From assembly GCA_964550165.1 (NCBI GenBank), contig CAZJYC010000025.1:1-33000 (forward strand): a DNA stretch of 33,000 nucleotides, in the 5' to 3' direction. Of this stretch, positions 27,402 through 33,000 are shown in pieces (the first letter of the stretch is position 1; every line of letters begins with the position of its first letter). Both the position numbers and the translations under genes were made by a program. The notes under the pieces were generated by a model. It was not told where the DNA came from. It did not search any database and was given only the letters and a program-made list of their open reading frames with translations. This DNA comes from CAZJYC01 sp964550165. GTDB taxonomy: Bacteria > Acidobacteriota > Aminicenantia > Aminicenantales > Aminicenantaceae.

Positions 27402-27431
27402 ATGATACCAGTTCATGTTTTTCCCTGTCAA
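27402..27431 (-). promoter_or_regulatory. Promoter of yugP
   Basis: On the minus strand a perfect TTGACA (27431-27426) is followed after 18 bp by TATCAT (27407-27402). The predicted start (~27395) falls almost on the ribosome binding site, so the leader is very short. Confidence 0.6.
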
Positions 27432-27448
27432 TGGGAAGACCCGTTCTA

Positions 27449-27477
27449 TTGACAAAGGATAAAGTTCCGTATAGCAT
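27449..27477 (+). promoter_or_regulatory. Promoter of the SRP RNA
   Basis: TTGACA (27449-27454) and TAGCAT (27472-27477) are spaced by 17 bp. The start near 27484 would give a precursor with ~26 extra nt before the closing stem at 27510. The -35 box mirrors that of yugP: TGTCAAT (27426-27432) and ATTGACA (27448-27454) form an inverted repeat. Confidence 0.55.
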
Positions 27478-27509
27478 TTTTTTGCAGTCTTGCCTGGGAC
27501 ATTAAAACT

Positions 27510-27781
27510 GGCCGTGCTAGACGGGGAGCTAGCGGTGCCCTGTGGCCCACAATCCGCTCCAGTGGGGTCGAATTCCCTGTCGAGGCTGCGCTTTTTCTGG
27601 CCTGTGTCCTTGTAAGTGGTGTTGAGGGCTAGGGCCCTGTGCGAAGAGTTCTCTGTGAACCCCGCCAGGACCGGGAGGTAGCAGCGGTAACAGAGCAGCC
27701 TCTTGTGCGGCAGATCAGCCTTACCTGAGCTAACTGCAGGGATAACGCAGGGGAAGCACAGTCGGAGCAGGGTGCACGGTC
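27510..27781 (+). ncRNA. ffs: Signal recognition particle RNA, large bacterial type with Alu domain
   Basis: About 272 nt closely follow the layout of the Bacillus subtilis scRNA (SRP RNA). The ends pair: GGCCGTGC at 27510-27517 with GCACGGTC at 27774-27781. The Alu part contains GGGGAGCTAGCGGTGCCCTG at 27523-27542 and, further on, GTAAGTGGTGTTGAG (27613-27627). The S-domain helix 8 is unmistakable: CCAGGACC, then a GGGA tetraloop at 27673-27676, then GGTAGCAGC. It continues with the conserved GAGCTAACTGC near 27727 and GGTGCACGG at the 3' end. The RNA binds Ffh and directs membrane and secreted proteins to the translocon. Small open frames over it are not genes. A T-rich stretch at 27826-27840 may end the transcript. 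Confidence 0.93.
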
Positions 27782-27934
27782 ATATTGATTTATATGCCAT
27801 AGCCAAATTGACAGAATAATCAAAGTGCCTTCCTTTTTTTTCTAATGGTTTTTGAGCTTCGCGGCTCTTAGCGGCATGCGAAAACTATGTTTCCATCTGG
27901 TACAGACGCATTAATTGTTTTTGCATTGTTCTTA

Positions 27935-28065
27935 CGAGCGACCGAAGCGAGTATGGCAATCTGATAGAATCGTCGCGAGGAACAGAGCTATGTGGCGATC
28001 TCAACAAATTAATGAGATTGCGCACCCCGTTCCGGGCAAAGCGAGGAATTTACTTCGTTCCTCGC
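27935..28065. repeat. CGAGGAAC-type intergenic repeat with hairpins
   Basis: This gap sequence contains GCGAGGAA (28041-28048) pairing with TTCCTCGC (28058-28065), and GATCTCA pairing with TGAGATT around 27997-28019. It also has repeated GCGA/CGAGG words. It resembles the dispersed 'gaggaacgaagcaatctc' type of repeat seen in many bacterial genomes. Only one clear copy lies in this window. No gene was seen in 27782-28102. Confidence 0.45.
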
Positions 28066-28102
28066 AATGAAATTTTACTTAATGCGCTTGCATTAGATGA
28101 GG

Positions 28103-29350
28103 TCATGAAAGCAATAATGTGTGAGCGTCTCTAATTCTATTCCGGATTTGGACTCCGTACGGACAAGCCCTCTCGCACTCGCCGCAGTCTTGGCAGGACG
28201 AGGCCCTCTGTTCTGGTCTCAGTCCTGCATAAAGCTCTCTGGCTCTATCTTTCTTTCCGTAGCTTTCATAGTAAGCCAGGCAGCGGAGAATTGTCGACGT
28301 TTGAATTTGAGAGGGGCAGCTATTCTGGCAACGGCCGCACAGGTGACAGTAGTCTTTGGAATTTTCAGCCACAAAGCGGCAGAGGTTCGCTCTTTCTGCT
28401 TTGGTCAAAGACATACCGACCACACCGAGATCTTCCTCCAGTTGCCGGTAATTCAGCATTTCGGTGGCAACAGCAGCGATGTTTTTATTTTCCAGAGCCC
28501 ATTTCAACATCGCCTGATAGATGGATGTTGTGCCTGTGCGGTATTTTTCCAGATTTTGCCTTCTTCCTCCAACCTTGAGTGTTTTCATGGCAATGATGCC
28601 CACATCCCTGGATGCTGCAAAATTGATCAGGTTGCTCGTTCCGCTTTCTCCCAGATAATCATCGTATACTTTTATCTCTTTTTCTTTTTCCTGAATATCG
28701 AAGACATTGTAGCCAAACATCACCATATCGTAATGCCCGCACTCGATCGCCTTTTTGATGACGCGATCGTGGTTGGAATGGCAGGACAATCCTTTGAACC
28801 TGAATTTCCCCTGCTTCTTTAGTTTTTCATAAGCATTTAGTGTCCTCTCGTCAGTAAGATGGTCTTCTCTTTCGGCGCCATGGATGAGGAGTACATCCAC
28901 ATAATCTGTCTGGAGCCTCTGTAAACTTCCGTCAACAGACTTGAGGATCGACTCCTCGTTCCAGTTGTCGCCTCTCAAGTAAAATTTTGTTCCGACATGA
29001 ATTTTGTCCCTTCCAATTTCTTTGAAGAGCCGGCCGATCTGGCGTTCGCTGTTTCCGTTGGAGTAGGTACACGAAGTGTCAATGTAATTCACACCTCTTT
29101 CGACGGCTTGAAGGAGGAGAGGCTGGTCGGGAAGCGGGCTCCCTCCGAGGCAAATCTCGGAAATGAGAAAACCTGTTCTTCCCAGCCGGCGGTAATACAT
29201 CTGACGTTTTTTCAGGCGTTCGACGCTCTTCGGCAGGAACGGCTTGACCAGGGGAGAGAATACGGAAATCGCTCCAACGGCCATCTTTTTGATGAAGGCT
29301 CGCCTGCTTGGCAGCAAGAATTGGGAATCGATGTTTTTTGTCATCTCCAT
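28103..29350 (-). CDS. Tat-exported aldo/keto reductase with two C-terminal 4Fe-4S motifs
   Basis: This is a 415 aa protein. SRRAFIKKMA at residues 15-24 is a twin-arginine signal followed by a hydrophobic core. The aldo/keto reductase barrel (~52-325) has an intact tetrad: Asp91 and Tyr96 in YIDTSCTY, Lys122 in GTKFY and His157 in LLIHGAE. The C-terminal ~85 residues carry two ferredoxin-like cysteine motifs, CHLCGRCQNSCP and CQDCGECERACP. Such fusions probably couple NAD(P)H or another carrier to an electron-transfer centre; the substrate is unknown. Export of an NAD(P)H-type enzyme is odd unless the cofactor is loaded before Tat transport. GGAGAA precedes the ATG. It follows the dapA-like gene by 12 bp as the last gene of a four-gene operon. 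Confidence 0.88.
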   Translation of the reverse strand: MEMTKNIDSQFLLPSRRAFIKKMAVGAISVFSPLVKPFLPKSVERLKKRQMYYRRLGRTGFLISEICLGGSPLPDQPLLLQAVERGVNYIDTSCTYSNGNSERQIGRLFKEIGRDKIHVGTKFYLRGDNWNEESILKSVDGSLQRLQTDYVDVLLIHGAEREDHLTDERTLNAYEKLKKQGKFRFKGLSCHSNHDRVIKKAIECGHYDMVMFGYNVFDIQEKEKEIKVYDDYLGESGTSNLINFAASRDVGIIAMKTLKVGGRRQNLEKYRTGTTSIYQAMLKWALENKNIAAVATEMLNYRQLEEDLGVVGMSLTKAERANLCRFVAENSKDYCHLCGRCQNSCPSQIQTSTILRCLAYYESYGKKDRARELYAGLRPEQRASSCQDCGECERACPYGVQIRNRIRDAHTLLLS

Positions 29351-29362
29351 TTCTCCGGAGAA

Positions 29363-30256
29363 TCAGCTTTCAAGGAGACCGAGCTTTTTAAGCAGTCCAT
29401 TCATTTCTCTTTTTCCGTCTTCATCAAGCGGAAGAAGGGGAAGACGGGGAGGGCCGCCATAATACCCGAGCAAATCCAGGGCATATTTTATGGCCGGGAT
29501 GCCGAAGGTTTGGATGATGGCCTTGTTGAGAGGAATCAAATCGAGCTGTAACTTGATGGCTTGCTCCAATTTCTTTTCTACAAACAAGCGGTATAGCCTG
29601 ACACAAAGCTCAGGAGCGACATTGGCCAGGGCGAGGATTCCGCCTTTTGCCCCTTCCATCAAAGCCGCCAGGAAGATACCCCCGGCTCCCATCAGAAAAT
29701 GGAAATAAGAATCCAGGTGAGGAATAGCCTCTCCCAAGGTAGCCAGGTTGCCTGAGCTATCCTTTATCCCCGCAATGTTGGGATGTTTGGAGAGCTCGAT
29801 GATTGTCTTGGCCTCCACCGAGACTCCTGTGTTCTGAGGGATGTTGTAGATGATGACAGGCACGCGGGACTTGTCGGCGAGGGTCAGGTAATGATTTTTC
29901 AGCGCCTCCTGGTTCATTCGTGATTTGAAATAGCTCGGCGGGCGAACCAGGACTAGATCGATGCCGAGACCGGACATCCTGTTGGTTGTTTCAAGAGTGG
30001 CCTTGGTCGATTCCTTTCCAGTTCCGACGATGATTTTTTTCTGAGGCGCAGCAGCTTCTTTAGCCGCAATCACCAGTTTTTCAAGCTCATCCTCGGAAAG
30101 GAAGACGCTTTCTCCTGTGGAGCCGGAGATGACATAGCCGGCAAGCTCGAACAAGTTGAATTTCTGAATGTTCTCTTTGAGTTTTTCAGCCGAAATTTCC
30201 TCTCCAACAAACGGAGTTGTCAGCGGCACAAATACGCCTTCAAAACTTTTTTCCAT
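29363..30256 (-). CDS. dapA: DapA-family aldolase (dihydrodipicolinate synthase / N-acetylneuraminate lyase superfamily)
   Basis: This is a 297 aa class I aldolase TIM barrel. The pyruvate-binding GSTGE lies at 45-49, Tyr137 in YNIPQNTG is the proton relay, and Lys165 in GIKDSSG is the Schiff-base lysine. The family condenses or cleaves pyruvate with an aldehyde. True dihydrodipicolinate synthase makes the first committed lysine/diaminopimelate intermediate, but 4-hydroxy-2-oxoglutarate and keto-deoxy-sugar-acid aldolases look alike. No lysine genes are adjacent; the neighbour is a reductase, so a catabolic aldolase is possible. The gap to the upstream peptidase gene is 34 bp and to the downstream reductase 12 bp. 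An AGGAGAAGG ribosome site precedes the ATG. Confidence 0.85.
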   Translation of the reverse strand: MEKSFEGVFVPLTTPFVGEEISAEKLKENIQKFNLFELAGYVISGSTGESVFLSEDELEKLVIAAKEAAAPQKKIIVGTGKESTKATLETTNRMSGLGIDLVLVRPPSYFKSRMNQEALKNHYLTLADKSRVPVIIYNIPQNTGVSVEAKTIIELSKHPNIAGIKDSSGNLATLGEAIPHLDSYFHFLMGAGGIFLAALMEGAKGGILALANVAPELCVRLYRLFVEKKLEQAIKLQLDLIPLNKAIIQTFGIPAIKYALDLLGYYGGPPRLPLLPLDEDGKREMNGLLKKLGLLES

Positions 30257-30290
30257 CGCCTTCTCCTCGATTTCTAAAATCTCGGTTCCT

Positions 30291-30668
30291 TTAATATTCT
30301 TCTATTTCTCTGAGCTCTTTTTCGCTCAGGCCGAAATAATGCCCGATCTCATGAAGCACAACCTCTTTGACTCTCCTCTTGATTTGCTCTTCGGTGGAGC
30401 AGATCTCCTCGATGGGCTTCTGGTAGATGACAATGACATCAGGGGGAACATTGCCGTAGAATGGCCCCCGGTGTTTGAAGGGCACACCGTGATAATGGCC
30501 CAGGATGGAGCTGAAAGGCGAAGCTCCGGTTCTCTCGTAAGTTTCTCTTGACGGCTTTTCTTCGACAATCACCGCTAAGTTGTTCAAGTATTTTTTGAAC
30601 TTCTGAGGAAGTTCAGCCAGCGCTTTTTCGACGAGCTCTTCAAATTGCTCCCTTTTCATCCCGGGCAT
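30291..30668 (-). CDS. Small HExxH metallopeptidase-family protein (zincin-like, PF06262 type)
   Basis: This is a 125 aa protein of the small zincin-like group found in many bacteria. It has an N-terminal helix (MKREQFEELVEKALAELP), the conserved SPFSSILGHYHGVPF block with Y-x-N-PPDVIVIYQ, and the zinc motif HEIGH at residues 106-110 near the C-terminus followed by GLSEKELREIE. Function is unknown; activity is plausible from the intact HExxH. GAAAGGAAAA precedes the ATG. It lies 19 bp after the cobO stop and is therefore part of the cobO operon. Confidence 0.88.
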   Translation of the reverse strand: MPGMKREQFEELVEKALAELPQKFKKYLNNLAVIVEEKPSRETYERTGASPFSSILGHYHGVPFKHRGPFYGNVPPDVIVIYQKPIEEICSTEEQIKRRVKEVVLHEIGHYFGLSEKELREIEEY

Positions 30669-30687
30669 TTTTCCTTTCTTTCGATTC

Positions 30688-31227
30688 TTATTTTTCTATT
30701 CCTTCCCTTGCGGTCACACCTTTCTTGTAATAGTGTTTTTTTTCCTTCATCTCCGTGACCAGGTCAGCTCTTTTAACGAAAGAAGGCGGCGCGTACCTTC
30801 CGGTGAGGATGACTTCCACATTTTCTGGTCTCTGATCAAGAAATTCATGGACTTCTGCTTCTGTCAAAACGTTTAAGTCGACAGCGACGTTGATTTCGTC
30901 GAGCACAACGATTCTGTATTTCCGGGAGAGCATGGCTTTGAGGCATCTCTTCAAACCTCTTTTTGCCCTTTCAATATCTTCCCTGTCAGGGTCTCTAGTG
31001 ACGTGGATAAAGCCTTTCCTGCCGAACTGCTCGATGATGACAGAGGGGTAAAGTTTTTTCGCAGACACCAGCTCTCCGTACATCTGTCCTTTGAGAAATT
31101 GTCCGATGTAGATTTTCTGTCCGCGGCCTGCTGCCCGCAAAGCAAGGCCAAGAGCGGCTGTTGTTTTTCCCTTTCCGTTCCCTGTGTAGACCTGGATATA
31201 GCCTTTTAAGTCTGCCTTTTGAGTCAT
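30688..31227 (-). CDS. cobO: Cob(I)alamin adenosyltransferase, CobO/BtuR type
   Basis: This 179 aa cytoplasmic enzyme transfers the adenosyl group of ATP to cobalamin or corrinoids, forming the 5'-deoxyadenosyl cofactor. The P-loop is GNGKGKTTA at 16-24. VVLDEINVAVDLNVL carries the Walker B-like Asp-Glu. The family signature near the end is NVEVILTGRYAPPSFVKRADLVTEMKE shortened (residues ~135-160). No other corrin genes are near, so it may serve salvage. The start is fixed by the P-loop position. The predicted -10 (31242-31237) puts the transcript start about 3 nt before the ATG, so the mRNA is probably leaderless. It heads the operon cobO-peptidase-dapA-reductase. Confidence 0.93.
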   Translation of the reverse strand: MTQKADLKGYIQVYTGNGKGKTTAALGLALRAAGRGQKIYIGQFLKGQMYGELVSAKKLYPSVIIEQFGRKGFIHVTRDPDREDIERAKRGLKRCLKAMLSRKYRIVVLDEINVAVDLNVLTEAEVHEFLDQRPENVEVILTGRYAPPSFVKRADLVTEMKEKKHYYKKGVTAREGIEK

Positions 31228-31236
31228 GCTATCTAA

Positions 31237-31265
31237 ACTATATTTGAATACCCAGCTTGAGTCAA
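31237..31265 (-). promoter_or_regulatory. Promoter of the cobO operon
   Basis: On the minus strand TTGACT (31265-31260) and TATAGT (31242-31237) are spaced by 17 bp. Transcription should start near 31230, only ~3 nt before the ATG, leaving no room for a ribosome binding site. Confidence 0.65.
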
Positions 31266-31310
31266 CAAAAGGGCTCAGGACCAGTGAGTTTTTTTAAAAA
31301 CACACAACTT

Positions 31311-31339
31311 TTTAAAAGGAAATCATTTGTGTTATAATC
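31311..31339 (+). promoter_or_regulatory. Promoter of serS
   Basis: TATAAT (31334-31339) is perfect; TTTAAA (31311-31316) serves as a -35 at 17 bp spacing. The start at ~31346 coincides with the A of the serS ATG. Confidence 0.6.
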
Positions 31340-31345
31340 GCCAGG

Positions 31346-32623
31346 ATGTTAGACACAAAATTTGTTCAAGAAAAACCGGAGCTCGTCGTCAAAAAAACAG
31401 CGGCGCGGGGCATAAAAATTGACCTGAATGAATTTATCAATCGTGCTGACGAAAAAAAGAGTCTTTTGAGAAGAATTGAAGACCTCCGTGCGGAGAAGAA
31501 TAAAACGTCTGAGATCATCGGCCGGAAGAAAAGGGAAGGAGCGGATGCATCCTCGCTGATCGAAAAGATGAAGAAAGTCGGCGAGGAAATCCAACATCTG
31601 GAAGAAAAACTCAGGAAGATTGATGCCAAGGTCCGCGAGATACTCCTTAACATTCCCAATCTTCCCCATGAGACTGTTCCTCTGGGGAAAAGCTCGGAAG
31701 ATAATCTCGAGGTTCGAAGATTTGGCGAAAAGCCGAAATTCTCTTTTCCGCTCCTCCCGCATTGGGAGCTCGGAAAGAAGCTTGGGATACTGGATTTTGA
31801 GCGCGCCGCCAAGATCGCCGGCTCACGGTTTGCTGTTTATCTTGGAGCAGGAGCCAGGCTGGAAAGAGCCCTGATCAACTTTATGCTCGATATTCATACC
31901 AGAGAAAGGGATTACAAAGAAGTCATCCCACCTTTTATCGCCAACGCCGAGAGCCTGACAGGGACTGGAAACTTGCCTAAGTTTGAAAATGACCTATTCA
32001 AGCTTAAAGGGTATCGCTGGTATATGATCCCCACAGCAGAGGTGCCGCTGACAAACCTTTACCGGGAAGAGATTATGGATGCGTCCTCGCTCCCTCAAAG
32101 ATTTGTAGCCTACACACCCTGTTTCAGGCGGGAGGCGGGTTCTTACGGAAAAGACATCCGGGGGCTGATTCGGCAGCACCAGTTCAACAAGGTGGAGCTG
32201 ATGACCTTTTCTTTGCCGGAGAACTCTTACCAGGAACTGGAGAGAATGACAAGAGATGCGGAGGAAGTTTTGAAGAGATTAGGCCTCCACTATCGCGTGG
32301 TCGCTCTGTGCACGGCGGATTTGGCATTTGCGGGAGCCAAGACATATGATTTAGAACTCTGGATGCCATTCCGCAAGAAATATCTCGAAATCTCTTCTTG
32401 CACAAACTGCGAGGATTTCCAGGCGAGACGGGCCAATATCCGTTTCCGGCGAGAGCCAAAATCAAAGCCAGAACTCGTTCACACCTTAAACGGCTCGGGA
32501 GTGGCCCTGGGAAGGACTGTGAGTGCCATCCTCGAAGCCTGTCAGCAGCCAGACGGCTCGGTCACAGTGCCTGAAGCCTTGCGTCCTTACATGGATGGCC
32601 TGGAACGAATAAGCAGCAGGTAA
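31346..32623 (+). CDS. serS: Seryl-tRNA synthetase
   Basis: This 425 aa class II aminoacyl-tRNA synthetase charges tRNA-Ser in the cytoplasm. An N-terminal antiparallel coiled coil (~30-100, rich in Lys/Glu) grips the long variable arm. The catalytic core includes TGxxP-type GTGNLPKFENDLF, the TAEVPLTNLY block, motif 2 (FRREAGSYGKDIRGLIRQHQ, ~257-276) and motif 3 (SGVALGRTVSAILE, ~378-391). The start MLD-x-K is the universal family start, so the ATG at 31346 is firm. It has no upstream ribosome site, and the -10 box ends 6 bp before it. The gene is followed after 16 bp by tRNA-Ser(UGA). Confidence 0.96.
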   Translation: MLDTKFVQEKPELVVKKTAARGIKIDLNEFINRADEKKSLLRRIEDLRAEKNKTSEIIGRKKREGADASSLIEKMKKVGEEIQHLEEKLRKIDAKVREILLNIPNLPHETVPLGKSSEDNLEVRRFGEKPKFSFPLLPHWELGKKLGILDFERAAKIAGSRFAVYLGAGARLERALINFMLDIHTRERDYKEVIPPFIANAESLTGTGNLPKFENDLFKLKGYRWYMIPTAEVPLTNLYREEIMDASSLPQRFVAYTPCFRREAGSYGKDIRGLIRQHQFNKVELMTFSLPENSYQELERMTRDAEEVLKRLGLHYRVVALCTADLAFAGAKTYDLELWMPFRKKYLEISSCTNCEDFQARRANIRFRREPKSKPELVHTLNGSGVALGRTVSAILEACQQPDGSVTVPEALRPYMDGLERISSR

Positions 32624-32639
32624 AATATATGAGCCTCGC

Positions 32640-32729
32640 GGAGGGATGGCCGAGTGGTTTAAGGCGGCGGTCTTGAAAATCGCTTCCCGGGCAACCGGGA
32701 CGGGGGTTCGAATCCCTCTCCCTCCGCCA
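32640..32729 (+). tRNA. tRNA-Ser (anticodon UGA)
   Basis: This is a 90 nt cloverleaf including an encoded CCA. The acceptor stem GGAGGGA (32640-32646) pairs with TCCCTCC (32719-32725), followed by discriminator G and CCA at 32727-32729. The anticodon stem GCGGT/ATCGC (32667-32671, 32679-32683) encloses loop CTTGAAA with anticodon TGA at 32674-32676. A long variable arm (CCCGG...CCGGG) marks a class II tRNA, and GGTTCGAAT is the T-loop. It reads UCA and other UCN codons. It lies directly behind serS and is probably on the same transcript. Confidence 0.97.
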
Positions 32730-32840
32730 TGCACAGACTAAGAAGAAATCAGCGATAAGAAAATAAATATAGATCATACGAAATTGAGCGCAATCATACC
32801 TGCCATAATTATTCGTTACACAAAAAAGAGATACCTACAA

Positions 32841-33000
32841 GAGGAAGCATATTTTTTCCTGTGATGAGAAAAGAGATTTGACAGAGTAAGGAAGGGAGGA
32901 GCTGGTTTCTGTCCCTCCGAAGCCCAAGGTGGTGGGTGGGAGGGATTTGGCGAGGAGGGATGGAAACCAGCACTGTTAGAGTTGGCTTTTATCATCATAT
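32841..33000 (+). repeat. Hairpin repeat, family 1, copy 2 (runs to the window edge)
   Basis: The flanks match 51-211 in direct orientation. The arms are at 32901-32918 (GCTGGTTTCTGTCCCTCC) and 32954-32971; two changes in the left arm turn C-G and A-U pairs into U-G and G-U pairs, so a plus-strand RNA hairpin is kept. The 35 nt loop (32919-32953) matches the reverse complement of the copy 1 loop, for example GAAGCCCA at its start and TTGGCGA at its end. Nothing else is seen in 32730-32840. Confidence 0.85.

Noticed and set aside
27629..27823. 64-codon minus-strand open frame
   Set aside because: It lies across the SRP RNA gene, whose structure explains the sequence.
51..33000. A genomic island bounded by direct repeats (51-211, 32841-33000) next to a tRNA gene
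   Set aside because: The content is core chromosomal (serS, SRP RNA, transketolase), no integrase is present, and the repeat does not copy the tRNA 3' end. The repeat looks like a dispersed intergenic element.

Overview
The window is a chromosomal segment of an anaerobic, probably protein- and carbohydrate-scavenging bacterium. The best guess is Acidobacteriota, Candidatus Aminicenantes (OP8)-like. That guess rests on gene content: a large Asp-box (sortilin-type) exported protein, a DUF5916 outer-membrane-type protein, a DUF5107-TPR protein, secreted M14 carboxypeptidases, a CFI-box C-terminus and a short-type transketolase. No rRNA or marker tree was available, so the taxonomy is inference. 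Gene density is normal and every protein-coding gene looks intact. No insertion sequence, CRISPR array or prophage is visible.

Layout. 1-397: a hairpin repeat, then a leader. 398-8583 (+): DUF5107-TPR protein, DUF5916 protein and transketolase, separated by 400-540 bp gaps that carry two copies of a second repeat family. 8720-11896 (+): Asp-box exported protein with a near-consensus promoter. 12089-18101 (+): a run of six genes (GlcD-type FAD oxidoreductase, NAD-dependent epimerase, dihydroorotate-dehydrogenase-like protein, double-ACT protein, POT peptide transporter, YjbQ). 18339-27382 (-): a 1419-aa repeat/clostripain-like surface protein, a DsrE-like protein, an M14 peptidase and a YugP-type membrane metallopeptidase. 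27510-27781 (+): a large, Alu-containing bacterial SRP RNA fired divergently from yugP. 28103-31227 (-): operon cobO, HExxH peptidase, dapA-like, Tat/Fe-S aldo-keto reductase. 31346-32729 (+): serS followed by tRNA-Ser(UGA). 32841-33000: a second copy of the first repeat.

How it fits together. Five large proteins carry export signals. With the POT transporter they suggest extracellular breakdown of peptides and glycans followed by oligopeptide uptake, while transketolase, the GlcD-type enzyme and the aldolase/reductase pair belong to central and sugar-acid metabolism. SRP RNA, SerRS and tRNA-Ser are core translation and secretion functions.

Most unusual points. (1) Two unrelated intergenic repeat families each have two copies in which the interior is inverted relative to the inverted-repeat arms. 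(2) The clostripain-like domain of the 1419-aa protein has lost both catalytic residues (His to Gly, Cys to Ala), so it is probably a pseudopeptidase. (3) cobO and serS are divergent and both appear to be leaderless. (4) A Firmicutes-style large SRP RNA sits in a genome that does not otherwise look like Firmicutes.
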